Below, one piece after another: positions 7,090 through 15,341 of a DNA stretch of 28,831 bases (within the stretch, counting starts at the first letter, position 1; every line of letters starts with the position of its first letter). The notes under the pieces are model-generated. The model did no database searches, was not told the DNA's origin, and saw only the letters and a list, made by a program, of their open reading frames with translations. Source of the DNA: JAZRWQ01 sp045541395 (GTDB lineage Bacteria > Bacillota > Clostridia > Oscillospirales > UMGS1783); assembly GCA_045541395.1 (NCBI GenBank), contig JAZQIZ010000002.1:1-28831 (forward strand). The letters are read 5' to 3'. The translations under genes and the position numbers were made by a program.

Positions 7090-7846
7090 AATACCCAAGC
7101 CGCGCTTTTTCGCGCCAGACTTTAGGGGATATACTGTTTTTTTTAACAAACTCCTTGTAAAAATGAGAGTAGTTTTTAAAGCCGCAGGTAAGGCATATGC
7201 TTTCTATTGAGCGGGAAGTAACCGCCATAAGATATTCCGCCTGCTTTATTCGGGCATTGTTTATATAGGCAATGGGGGGCATATTAAATTCCTTCTTAAA
7301 GGAGTTTATTATATGGTTCTTGCAAAAATGAAACTGCTCGGATAAAACCTCAAGGGTAATTTCACTTTGAAGGTTATCTTCAATATACCGCGCAATATTA
7401 GCGCCTAAGGTCTTTTCCGTTAAGGGGCGGTAAAGCTTAACCAGTATTTCAAAAAACTTTGCCGTAAGGGCGGTGTAAGCAGCATCCCTGTGGGAAAGAG
7501 AATCCATTTCGGCAATTAGCTTGGAAAAATTATTGTAATTAAACTCTCCGCATTTGGGCAGAAACTCACCGCAGGATACCCAGTCCCCAAGAAAATGAAT
7601 ATAGAGATACTTTGGGCTGTCACTTTCAAAATTGCCTTTTTGTACAGAGCCCCTTTTTTGTATATGGTACCGGCCAGGGCCTATTTCATATTCCTTGCCG
7701 TCTTCCCAAAAGCGCAGTACCCCTTCAAACACTAAGAGCAGTACGTCGTAATTGCAAACACGGGAAATATGCTTCTCGCCCTTTCCGAAAAATCGCAGGG
7801 ATGCACCCTTATATATTATTTGAGAATTAAGATCTATTCCTTCCAT
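7088..7846 (-). CDS. AraC family transcriptional regulator
   Basis: 252 residues. The N-terminal 140 residues form a cupin-like sensing domain. The C-terminal 100 residues carry the two helix-turn-helix motifs of AraC/XylS proteins, including the typical run AEYLMAVTSRSIESICLTCG then FKNYSHFYKEF. Start ATG 7846 has AAGGAGG upstream. It is divergent from the GH127-type glycosidase gene, and its own promoter encloses a perfect inverted repeat, so it probably controls itself and the glycosidase/glycyl-radical-enzyme genes. The inducer is not known; a sugar derived from the glycosidase substrate is the simplest guess. Confidence 0.9.
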   Translation of the reverse strand: MEGIDLNSQIIYKGASLRFFGKGEKHISRVCNYDVLLLVFEGVLRFWEDGKEYEIGPGRYHIQKRGSVQKGNFESDSPKYLYIHFLGDWVSCGEFLPKCGEFNYNNFSKLIAEMDSLSHRDAAYTALTAKFFEILVKLYRPLTEKTLGANIARYIEDNLQSEITLEVLSEQFHFCKNHIINSFKKEFNMPPIAYINNARIKQAEYLMAVTSRSIESICLTCGFKNYSHFYKEFVKKNSISPKVWREKARLGY

Positions 7847-7864
7847 GCGGCACCTCCTTGAATG

Positions 7865-7901
7865 ATGGTATCACAATAGTGTGATATTGTCAATGTATAA
7901 T
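7865..7901. promoter_or_regulatory. Divergent promoter region with inverted repeat operator
   Basis: A perfect 7-bp inverted repeat TATCACA-ATAG-TGTGATA lies at 7869-7886. On the minus strand it fills the 17-bp spacer between TTGACA (7893-7888) and TACCAT (7870-7865) of the AraC-type gene promoter. On the plus strand a good -10 TATAAT (7896-7901) has a poor -35 falling inside the repeat, as expected for an activator-dependent promoter. Which protein binds it is inference. Confidence 0.65.
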
Positions 7902-7964
7902 AGTATTTTCGCAATGTTATAAGGGGTTTTAGTATGATAATATAAATGTAAAAGGAGTGATTTT

Positions 7965-9779
7965 ATGAACAAGTGGAATTTATACACTACCAAAGAAATA
8001 AAGCCTAAGGGATGGCTTCTGGATCAGTTAAAAATACAGGCAAAGGGCCTTAACGGAAACCTTGATAAGGTTTGGAAGGACGTTCGTGACAGTGCCTGGA
8101 TAGGCGGCACCGAGGAAGGCTGGGAAAGAGTGCCCTACTGGCTGGACGGCTTTGTACCCCTTGCCTATCTTTTAGAGGACGAGGACCTTATTGCAAGAGC
8201 CAAAAAATATATAGACGCTATTCTTACCTTCCAGCAGGAGGACGGCTGGATCTGCCCCTGCCCTGGAGAAGAAAGAGCAAAGTATGATACCTGGGCGGTT
8301 CAGCTTATATCCAAGGTATTGGTGGTTTATTATGAATGTTCTGAAGATGAGCGTGTGCCTATGGCGGTATACCGTATATTAAAGAATTATTACGAGCTTC
8401 TTAAAAATAAAGAGGTTGCCCTTTTTGAGTGGGGTAAATTCCGCTGGTTTGAAACCTTTATTGCTATGAACTTTGTATACAGCAGGTTTAAAGAGCCCTG
8501 GATAAAGGAGCTTGCCCATATGCTTAAGGAGCAGGGCGCAAACTTTTCTTCCCTTACCCCTCTTTGGGAAAGGCCTCTTAACTGGTGGCGCCTTGAGACC
8601 CATATTGTTAATATAGCAATGTGTTTAAAATACGAAGCTGTTTCCTGCGAGCTTTTAGGCGAGGATTACAAGGGTTATGCAGAAAGCCTTTACAATACCC
8701 TTTATAAATTTAACGGCACTCCCCTTGGCAACTTTACGGGAGACGAATGCCTTGCGGGCATCAGCCCTATTCAGGGTACCGAGCTTTGCGCTGTTGCAGA
8801 GCAAATGTATTCTTACGAGCTTCTCTTTGCCCAAAGCGGCAACAAGCAGTGGCTTGACCGACTTGAGCTTCTTGCCTTTAACGCTCTGCCTGCCACAATA
8901 AGCGATGATATGTGGACTCACCAGTACGTTCAGCAGTCTAATCAGATAGCCTGTATTAAATTCCCCGGCAAGCCGGTTTTCCGTACTGTGGGAAATGAAT
9001 GTCATTTATTCGGCCTGGAGCCGGGTTACGGCTGCTGCACCGCAAACTTCGGTCAGGCATGGCCCAAGCTTGCAGTTTCCCTGTTTATGCATAAGGGCAA
9101 TAAGGTTATAAACACAATACCTGTAGCCAGCCTGCTCAGCGACGGCAAGAGAACCATAGAGGTTATTTCAAACTACCCCTTTGAAAATAATATTACCTAT
9201 ATTATAAACGCCAAGGAAGACTTTGAATTTGAAGTAAACCTTCCCGAAAGCGCAAAGAATATTACAGTAAACGGCAAAAAGGCAGAAAATTTATGCTTCA
9301 GCGTTAAAGCGGAAGAATTAACCGAAATAAACGTGGCCTTTGAAACCGAGCTTAAGCTTGAAAAGGCCTTAAGCGGCCTGTATTATGCAAAGAAAGGCGC
9401 TCTTGTATTTTCTGTTCCCATTGAATATGAAACAAGAATGCTGGAGTTTGTAAGGCAGGGAGTTGAACGCAAATTCCCCTATTGCGATTACGAGCTTCTG
9501 CCCCTTTCCAATTGGGAATACGGATACGTAAGTATTGAAGAGCCTCAGTTTATGGGTGTAAGTGATATTCCCTTCTCTTCCAAGAATCCGCCTGTTACCG
9601 TAAAGGCAACCTGCCTTCCCATTAACTGGGGTATGGCGGACGGTTACGATGCAGTTTGCGCTAAAACACCCCAAAGCACAGCCCCTGCAGGTGAACCCGA
9701 AACCCTCACGCTTATTCCTTACGGCTGCGCAAAGCTTCGTATAACCGAAGCACCCCTTTGTAAAATAACCTTAAATTAA
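7965..9779 (+). CDS. GH127-type glycosidase (DUF1680, beta-L-arabinofuranosidase-like)
   Basis: 604 residues, no signal peptide, so cytoplasmic. An N-terminal all-helical barrel with Trp-rich sugar-site segments (VPYWLDGF near 57, RPLNWWRLETH near 203) is followed by C-terminal beta domains from about residue 370. The zinc/thiolate site known from GH127 HypBA1 appears present: Glu273-x-Cys275 (GTELCA) and Cys357-Cys358 (GYGCCTAN), the first of this pair matching the catalytic Cys. GH127 enzymes remove beta-L-arabinofuranose, for example from hydroxyproline-linked chains; relatives have other specificities, so the substrate is not certain. AAAGGAG precedes the start. It lies divergent to the AraC-type regulator and about 100 bp before the glycyl radical enzyme gene. 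Confidence 0.85.
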   Translation: MNKWNLYTTKEIKPKGWLLDQLKIQAKGLNGNLDKVWKDVRDSAWIGGTEEGWERVPYWLDGFVPLAYLLEDEDLIARAKKYIDAILTFQQEDGWICPCPGEERAKYDTWAVQLISKVLVVYYECSEDERVPMAVYRILKNYYELLKNKEVALFEWGKFRWFETFIAMNFVYSRFKEPWIKELAHMLKEQGANFSSLTPLWERPLNWWRLETHIVNIAMCLKYEAVSCELLGEDYKGYAESLYNTLYKFNGTPLGNFTGDECLAGISPIQGTELCAVAEQMYSYELLFAQSGNKQWLDRLELLAFNALPATISDDMWTHQYVQQSNQIACIKFPGKPVFRTVGNECHLFGLEPGYGCCTANFGQAWPKLAVSLFMHKGNKVINTIPVASLLSDGKRTIEVISNYPFENNITYIINAKEDFEFEVNLPESAKNITVNGKKAENLCFSVKAEELTEINVAFETELKLEKALSGLYYAKKGALVFSVPIEYETRMLEFVRQGVERKFPYCDYELLPLSNWEYGYVSIEEPQFMGVSDIPFSSKNPPVTVKATCLPINWGMADGYDAVCAKTPQSTAPAGEPETLTLIPYGCAKLRITEAPLCKITLN

Positions 9780-9809
9780 ATTTATTTTTTCGCCAAGCAT
9801 AAAATTCTC

Positions 9810-9838
9810 TTTACCTTACAGGGAAATTCATATATACT
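9810..9838 (+). promoter_or_regulatory. Weak promoter candidate before the glycyl radical enzyme gene
   Basis: TTTACC (9810-9815), 17-bp spacer, TATACT (9833-9838). The 99-bp gap after the glycosidase gene has no obvious terminator, so the enzyme may be transcribed both from upstream and from here. Confidence 0.45.
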
Positions 9839-9878
9839 ATTACTGTTAAGTATAACTACAGAAGAACAGAGGTGCGGT

Positions 9879-11969
9879 ATGGAAAGAATAGAATTTTTGC
9901 GCAACAAAGCATTTGAAGATTCAAATTTTGGCGAAGAACTTTATTATCATTTTTTTAAAGAGTATGAAAGATGCGCCGGTCTTGAAGAAGAAGATCGCTA
10001 TGCCGAGGCCTTTTACTACGCTTTTTTAAGGCTTACCCCTTCTATAACCGAAGGGGAGCTTATTGTAGGCAAAAGGGATATTCCTTTAGGCGAAAAAGAG
10101 CAGAAGGAATGGGATAATATATATAAACCCATTGCGCATAAACGCAGAAAAGAAGCGGGCGACGGGCAGGATTCCCATATGGCGGTAGATTACGAACTGC
10201 TGCTTTCAAAGGGCTTATTGGGGATCATGGATATTATTGACGGATACCTGGCTGTATGCGATACAGAAAAGATCTCATATTACAAGTGCTGCAAAAAATG
10301 CTTAGAGGCGGTTATTAAGCACAGCGAAAATTACAGCAGCCTTGCTTTGGAAATGAGCAAAACCGCTGCCGACCCTGTAAGAAAATCCGAGCTTGAAGAA
10401 ATTGCCCGTATTTGCAAAAACGTTCCCGCTAACCCTGCAGGCTCTTTTTATGAGGCGGTTCAGTCGGTTCACTTTATTACCCACTGCTTATCCATAGACC
10501 CTTACAGGTTAGATACGCGGCAGTTTCAGTTAGGCCATCCCGACAGGTATCTGCTCCCCTATTATGAAAAGGATATTCAAAGCGGAGCTATTACCAAAGA
10601 AAGAGCACAGCTTATACTGGACTGTCTGGGAATTCAAATAAATATGCGCGTTCCCAGCGGCCTTTCAAGCGGCTATATGGTTGGCGGCCGCTATGAAAAC
10701 GGGCAGGTCGTTGCAAACGAGCTTACCGAAATGTGTATGCAGGTAATAGAAGATATCCGTTTGGTTTACCCTGCAGTAGGCCTTTGCTATACTAAAGAAA
10801 CACCCGAAAGGTTTTTGAATAAGGCCTGCGAGCTTCTTTCAAAGGGCTATTCTCACCCCGCCGTATTTAACGATGATATAATAACCAAGGGCCTTATGTA
10901 TTACGGGGTAGATGAAAAGCAGGCTCATAATTATATTCACAGTACCTGTGTTGAAATTACTCCCGTAGCCGCCTCCAACGTATGGGTTGCAAGCCCTTAT
11001 ACAAATATGCCTCAGTTGCTATTAAACCTGATGGATAAAGAATACCCTTCGTTTGACGCCCTGCTTTCAGCTTATTTTGAAAAACTTGATAAACATATTA
11101 AAACCAATTTTGAAAAAGAGAATTACAGCCGCGGTGTCAGAGAGAAGAACTCCATAAAGCCCTTGCTTTCCTGCCTTGTAAACAACTGCCTTGAAAAGGG
11201 CCTGGATATAGAAAGGGGCGGCGCCAAATATAATTGGATAATGCCCTCCTTTGTAGGAATGGCAAACCTTGTGGATGCCCTTTATGCTATAAAGACCCTT
11301 GTTTTTGAAGAGCAAAAGCTTTCTCTTTGCAGTTTTAAGGCTATTCTTGACAGCAATTTTGAAAACAACGAAGCTTTGAGGCAGTATATACTCAACTGTA
11401 TTCCCAAGTACGGCAACGATATAAGCGAAATTGACAGTTACTTTACCCTTATTTCCGAGCATCTTACAGAAGAATGCGAAAAGTATAAGGGAATACACTC
11501 AAATTCCAGGCTTATTCCCAGTGTTTTCTGTTGGATAATGCACGAACAGTTTGGCCGCGAAACCTGCGCCACCCCCGACGGCCGAAAAGCAGGCTTCCCC
11601 TTGGGTGACGGTTCGGGCCCCTGCCAGGGCAGAGAAATGAACGGGCCTACGGCTTCTATATTATCCTCAACAAAATGGGAGCACTTTAAATTTATAGGCG
11701 GTGTTGCGGTGAACCTTAAGTTCTCCAAAGCATCCTTAGGCAAGGACTTCCTTTCCACAATGGGTTCTATTGTTAAAACCTATATGAATCGGGGCGGTTT
11801 TGAAATTCAGATAAACGTGGTAGATAACGAAACCTTGAAAAAAGCGCAGAAAGACCCCGAAGCCTATAGGGATCTTGTGGTTCGCATTGGCGGTTACAGC
11901 GATTACTTTGTAAGGCTTTCTCCCGAAATGCAGGAGGAAGTTATTTTGAGGACCTCCCATAATGCATAA
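9879..11969 (+). CDS. Glycyl radical enzyme, short PFL/dehydratase-like type, substrate unknown
   Basis: 696 residues, shorter than most members of the family (about 750-850). The C-terminal glycyl radical motif RIGGYSDYF places the radical at Gly672. The thiyl cysteine is Cys357 in STCVEITP. The Cys-x-Glu arrangement (Glu359) is that of dehydratases and related lyases or decarboxylases; pyruvate formate-lyase has Cys-Cys. The usual Gly before the Cys is Thr. An oxygen-sensitive carbon-radical reaction on a small polyol, amino acid or sugar-derived compound is likely, but the substrate cannot be named. AGAGGTG lies before the start. The activase gene overlaps its end by 8 nt. Context with a GH127-type glycosidase suggests a product released from a glycoside. 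Confidence 0.9.
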   Translation: MERIEFLRNKAFEDSNFGEELYYHFFKEYERCAGLEEEDRYAEAFYYAFLRLTPSITEGELIVGKRDIPLGEKEQKEWDNIYKPIAHKRRKEAGDGQDSHMAVDYELLLSKGLLGIMDIIDGYLAVCDTEKISYYKCCKKCLEAVIKHSENYSSLALEMSKTAADPVRKSELEEIARICKNVPANPAGSFYEAVQSVHFITHCLSIDPYRLDTRQFQLGHPDRYLLPYYEKDIQSGAITKERAQLILDCLGIQINMRVPSGLSSGYMVGGRYENGQVVANELTEMCMQVIEDIRLVYPAVGLCYTKETPERFLNKACELLSKGYSHPAVFNDDIITKGLMYYGVDEKQAHNYIHSTCVEITPVAASNVWVASPYTNMPQLLLNLMDKEYPSFDALLSAYFEKLDKHIKTNFEKENYSRGVREKNSIKPLLSCLVNNCLEKGLDIERGGAKYNWIMPSFVGMANLVDALYAIKTLVFEEQKLSLCSFKAILDSNFENNEALRQYILNCIPKYGNDISEIDSYFTLISEHLTEECEKYKGIHSNSRLIPSVFCWIMHEQFGRETCATPDGRKAGFPLGDGSGPCQGREMNGPTASILSSTKWEHFKFIGGVAVNLKFSKASLGKDFLSTMGSIVKTYMNRGGFEIQINVVDNETLKKAQKDPEAYRDLVVRIGGYSDYFVRLSPEMQEEVILRTSHNA

Positions 11970-12867
11970 CAAAGGAAGAATATTTAACCTGCAAAGGTTT
12001 TCAACCTCCGACGGCCCCGGCATAAGAACGGTAATATTCTTTAAGGGTTGCCCTTTAAACTGCAGCTGGTGCCATAACCCCGAATCCAAAAGCAGTAAGG
12101 CTCAGATCCTTTTTAAAAACGAACTGTGTATCGGCTGTGGTAAGTGCATAGAGGTCTGCTCTTTGAAAGGGCATACTTTAGAAAAAGGTAAGCATATTTT
12201 TTTGAGAGAGGAATGTAAGGGCTGCGGAGAATGCGCCAACAATTGCTGTACCAAAGCCCTGGAATTATGCGGTGAGGAAAAGACCGCCGAGGAAATTATT
12301 AATATTGCCTTAAGAGACCAACCCTTTTACAAAGAAGCAGGCGGCGGAATAACCCTTTCGGGCGGCGAGCCCCTTATGCAGTACGAATTTTGCTTAGAGC
12401 TTTTAAGGCTTGCAAAAGAAAATAATCTGCACACTGCAATTGAAACAAGCGGATATTCCCTTAAGGATATAACCGCCCTTAATGAATTTACGGATCTATG
12501 GCTGTATGACATAAAGGTATTAAACGAGCAGGACCATATAAAATATATCGGCGCTTCAAACAAAGTAATACTTGAAAACCTTTATAAGCTTAACAGTATG
12601 GGCGCAAACATTATTCTGCGCTGCCCTGTTATCCCCCATATTAATATGAACCCTGCACATTTTGAAAAGCTTTCCCGTTTGGCAAACAGCCTTGCAAACC
12701 TAACGGAAATACATTTAGAGCCTTATCATCCTTTGGGTATTTCCAAAGCGCAGTTGCTTGGTAAAAACCAAAGCTACCAAAACGAAAAATTCTTAGAGCC
12801 TTCCGCGCTTCAGCCCTTTGCCAAAGCCCTTAAAGAGAAAGTAAGCAAACAAGTAATAATCATATAA
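11962..12867 (+). CDS. Glycyl radical enzyme activating enzyme (radical SAM)
   Basis: 301 residues. Radical SAM cluster motif CPLNCSWC (Cys30, Cys34, Cys37), then an inserted two-cluster ferredoxin domain with CIGCGKCIEVC (Cys56-66) and CKGCGECANNC (Cys85-95), then the SAM-binding GGGITLSGGEP. Two extra 4Fe-4S sites are typical of activases of non-PFL glycyl radical enzymes. It abstracts the hydrogen from Gly672 of the upstream partner. It overlaps that gene by 8 nt (ATG inside its last codons), so the two are translationally coupled. Its stop codon TAA 12865-12867 lies in the terminal repeat of the downstream MITE-like element. Confidence 0.95.
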   Translation: MHNKGRIFNLQRFSTSDGPGIRTVIFFKGCPLNCSWCHNPESKSSKAQILFKNELCIGCGKCIEVCSLKGHTLEKGKHIFLREECKGCGECANNCCTKALELCGEEKTAEEIINIALRDQPFYKEAGGGITLSGGEPLMQYEFCLELLRLAKENNLHTAIETSGYSLKDITALNEFTDLWLYDIKVLNEQDHIKYIGASNKVILENLYKLNSMGANIILRCPVIPHINMNPAHFEKLSRLANSLANLTEIHLEPYHPLGISKAQLLGKNQSYQNEKFLEPSALQPFAKALKEKVSKQVIII

Positions 12868-12890
12868 AATAGTCAAAAATGAGATTGGAA

Positions 12891-12945
12891 TTTGCGGAGG
12901 CGAATCGTAGGCGTACATAGGTACGGTAGAGGTCGCCTCCGCAAA
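12891..12945. repeat. Long imperfect hairpin inside the MITE-like element
   Basis: Outer 13-bp perfect stem TTTGCGGAGGCGA / TCGCCTCCGCAAA, an asymmetric internal loop (ATCGTAGG / GTAGAGG), and an inner stem CGTAC-ATAG-GTACG. The shape, a GC stem with a purine-rich internal loop, resembles a structured RNA or a recombinase/transposase hairpin, but no known family was recognised. Confidence 0.7.
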
Positions 12946-12953
12946 TAGAAAAG

Positions 12954-12986
12954 CTAAAAGCAGGTACTTGGTGTGCCTGCTTTTAG
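12954..12986. repeat. Second hairpin inside the MITE-like element
   Basis: Perfect 11-bp stem CTAAAAGCAGG / CCTGCTTTTAG with an 11-nt loop. No T-run follows it on either strand, so it is not a standard terminator. Confidence 0.65.
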
Positions 12987-13030
12987 AACTTATAGGAACA
13001 AAGGCTCTAATACAGGCAGTATTTGTAAAT

Positions 13031-13065
13031 AAAAAAGAAGGAGCTTTAGCAGAAACTCCTTCTTT
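13031..13065 (-). terminator. Intrinsic terminator of the met operon
   Basis: On the minus strand AAAGAAGGAG pairs with CTCCTTCTTT around a 12-nt loop, followed by TTTTTTATTT. It lies about 30 bp after the metA stop codon and inside the MITE-like element. Confidence 0.85.
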
Positions 13066-13097
13066 GGGATTATTTTTTCGGTCCAACTCTTTTTTGA

Positions 13098-14015
13098 CTA
13101 TTTTATCATGGTGATGTCGTAGGGCGTTTCCTGATATACAAAGTAGTTGAGCCAGTTGGAGAAAAGCAGGTTTGCGCTGGACCTCCAGGAAACAAGGGGC
13201 TCCTTTGTATCATCATTATCGGGGAAGTAGTTATAGGGCACCTCTATGGGCAGACCTAAGTTTTTATCCCTGATATATTCAAGGTTAAGGGTGTTTGCAT
13301 CGTATTCCGAATGGCCCATAATAAAGAACTGTCTTGAATTCTTGGCGGAAAGGGCGTAAACCCCTGCCATTGGGGAGGAGGCCAAAATTTTAATTTCGGG
13401 CACTTTTTCAATATCCTCTCTCAATACGGTAGTATGCCTTGAATGGGGCACCATAAACACGTCGTCAAACCCTCTTAAAAGCATTGACTTTTTAGCCTCA
13501 ACAATATGAGGGAACACACCGAACATTTTCTGAGGAAGCATTTGCTTTCCAATGCCGAAATGGTAATAAAGCCCCGCCTGAGCGCCCCAGCAAATATGCA
13601 GAGTGCTTGTAACGTTGGTTTTCGACCACTCCATTATTTCGCAAAGCTCTTCCCAATAGTCTACTTCCTCGAAATCCATTTTCTCAACGGGAGCGCCGGT
13701 TATAACCATACCGTCAAACTTACGGTGCTTGACCTCATCAAAGGTTTTGTAAAAGGCAAGCATATGCTGTTCATCGGTATTCTTGGCTTCATGGGTGCTT
13801 GTTTTTAAAAGCTCCATTTCAACCTGCAGCGGAGTATTGCCCAAAAGACGGGCAAGCTGGGTCTCGGTAGTAAGTTTGGTGGGCATTAAATTTAAAACAA
13901 GTATCTGCAGCGGACGAATGTCCTGTGTTGCCGCCCTTGTTTCCATCATTACGAAAATATTTTCATTGTGTAAGGTTTCGGCGGCAGGCAGACCGTTTGG
14001 AATTTTAATAGGCAT
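13098..14015 (-). CDS. metA: Homoserine O-acetyltransferase (MetA type)
   Basis: 305 residues, the normal MetA length. Catalytic residues fall at their classical numbers: nucleophile Cys142 (CWGAQAG), His235 and Glu237 (GHSEYD). Residue 111 is Glu (APVEKM), which in Bacillus cereus MetA selects acetyl-CoA; Gly at this place goes with succinyl-CoA. It therefore probably makes O-acetyl-L-homoserine for the sulfhydrylase encoded just upstream. It is the last gene of the met unit. The C-terminus ends MIK-stop, where the final codons lie in the terminal repeat of the adjoining MITE-like element, so the natural end may have been replaced. Confidence 0.95.
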   Translation of the reverse strand: MPIKIPNGLPAAETLHNENIFVMMETRAATQDIRPLQILVLNLMPTKLTTETQLARLLGNTPLQVEMELLKTSTHEAKNTDEQHMLAFYKTFDEVKHRKFDGMVITGAPVEKMDFEEVDYWEELCEIMEWSKTNVTSTLHICWGAQAGLYYHFGIGKQMLPQKMFGVFPHIVEAKKSMLLRGFDDVFMVPHSRHTTVLREDIEKVPEIKILASSPMAGVYALSAKNSRQFFIMGHSEYDANTLNLEYIRDKNLGLPIEVPYNYFPDNDDTKEPLVSWRSSANLLFSNWLNYFVYQETPYDITMIK

Positions 14016-14026
14016 AAAGTTTCACC

Positions 14027-15304
14027 TTATTTTAGAGAATTTAAAGCATCGTTAAGGTCGTTTATAAGATCTTCTGCGCTTTCAATGCCAACGGAAAGAC
14101 GAACAAGATCGGGAGAAACCCCTGCGGCAACCAGCTCGCTGTCACTCATCTGGCGGTGAGTAGCGCTTGCAGGATGTAAGCAGCAGGAGCGCGCATCTGC
14201 AACGTGGGTCTCAATAGCGAATATCTTAAGCTGTTTCATAAAGGCTTCTGCGGCCTTTCTGCCGCCCTTTACCCCAAAGGAAACAACACCGCAGCAGCCG
14301 TTGGGCAGGTATTTCTGAGCTACTTCATAGTCCTTATCCCCTTCCAGAGCGCCGTATTTGATCCACTCAATCATTTCGTGGTTCTTTAAGAAGGAAGCAA
14401 CCTTGTAGGCGTTTTCGCAGTGGCGGGGCATACGAACGTGAAGACTTTCAAGGCCTAAATTAAGAAGGAAAGCGTTCTGAGGCGACTGAATAGAACCAAA
14501 GTCTCTCATAAGCTGGGCAGTAGCCTTGGTAATAAAGGCGCCCTCTAAGCCGAAACGCTCGGTATAGGTAACCCCGTGATAAGAATCGTCGGGAGTGCAA
14601 AGGCCGGGGTATTTATCGGCATACTTGGTCCAGTCAAACTTGCCGCTGTCTACAATAGCACCGCCTACGGTGGCGCCGTGACCGTCCATATATTTGGTGG
14701 TGGAATGGGTAACAATATCTGCGCCAAACTCAATGGGACGGCAAAGAACAGGTGTTGCAAAGGTATTGTCTATAATAAGAGGTACGCCGTGGCTGTGAGC
14801 CGCATTGGCAAAGCGTTCAATATCTAAAACAACAAGGGCGGGGTTTGCAATAGTTTCACCGAAAACCGCCTTGGTATTAGGCTTAAATGCCGCTTCAAGC
14901 TCCTCATCGGTAGCATAAGGAGAAACGAAGGTAAAATCAATACCCATTTTGCGCATTGTTACGTTAAAGAGGTTAAAGGTGCCGCCGTAAATTGCGGAAA
15001 CAGCAACAATATGATCGCCGCAGTTGGCAATATTAAATATAGCGTAAAAGTTTGCCGCCTGGCCGGAAGAGGTAAGCATTGCCGCAGTACCGCCTTCTAA
15101 GGCCGCTATTTTGGAAGCAACGTAATCGTTGGTAGGGTTCTGCAGCCTTGTATAAAAATAGCCGCTGGCTTCAAGGTCAAACAGCTTGCCCATATCCTCG
15201 CTGGTATCATACTTGAAGGTAGTAGACTGAATTATGGGAATCTGCCTGGGTTCACCGTTGCCGGGAGTATAGCCTGCCTGAATACATTTGGTTTCTATAT
15301 TCAT
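14027..15304 (-). CDS. metY: O-acetylhomoserine sulfhydrylase (PLP)
   Basis: 425 residues, the usual length of O-acetylhomoserine aminocarboxypropyltransferase. PLP-binding Lys204 lies in HSTTKYMDGHG, Asp179 in IIDNTFATP. The Cys/Met-metabolism PLP enzyme fold is present throughout (AALEGGTAAMLTSSGQAANF near 67-86). It converts O-acetylhomoserine and sulfide to homocysteine in the cytoplasm. AGAGAGG precedes ATG. It is 11 bp upstream of metA in the same transcript, which fits the acetyl-type MetA. No SAM riboswitch or S-box was seen upstream. Confidence 0.95.
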   Translation of the reverse strand: MNIETKCIQAGYTPGNGEPRQIPIIQSTTFKYDTSEDMGKLFDLEASGYFYTRLQNPTNDYVASKIAALEGGTAAMLTSSGQAANFYAIFNIANCGDHIVAVSAIYGGTFNLFNVTMRKMGIDFTFVSPYATDEELEAAFKPNTKAVFGETIANPALVVLDIERFANAAHSHGVPLIIDNTFATPVLCRPIEFGADIVTHSTTKYMDGHGATVGGAIVDSGKFDWTKYADKYPGLCTPDDSYHGVTYTERFGLEGAFITKATAQLMRDFGSIQSPQNAFLLNLGLESLHVRMPRHCENAYKVASFLKNHEMIEWIKYGALEGDKDYEVAQKYLPNGCCGVVSFGVKGGRKAAEAFMKQLKIFAIETHVADARSCCLHPASATHRQMSDSELVAAGVSPDLVRLSVGIESAEDLINDLNDALNSLK

Positions 15305-15341
15305 TTTTAAAACCTCTCTTTATTTAGTATAATAATTTATT

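Larger units (their letters stand above)
12864..13106. mobile_element. MITE-like element, 243 bp, with about 25-bp terminal inverted repeats
   Basis: The left end reads ATAAAATAGTCAAAAA then TGAGATTGGA; the complement of the right end reads ATAAAATAGTCAAAAA then AGAGTTGGA. The first 16 bp are identical, the next 9-10 match with one substitution and one indel. CAT flanks both ends (12861-12863 and 13107-13109), a possible 3-bp target duplication. There is no ORF. The inside holds three hairpins (12891-12945, 12954-12986, 13034-13065). The ends supply the stop codons of the radical SAM activase gene (TAA) and of metA (TAG, minus strand). A transposase-dependent element is the best reading; a conserved bidirectional terminator cassette is the alternative. 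Confidence 0.65.

Noticed and set aside
9879..11969. Trans-4-hydroxyproline dehydratase or choline lyase identity for the glycyl radical enzyme
   Set aside because: The protein is much shorter and the STCVE context differs; the Cys-x-Glu pair alone does not define the substrate.
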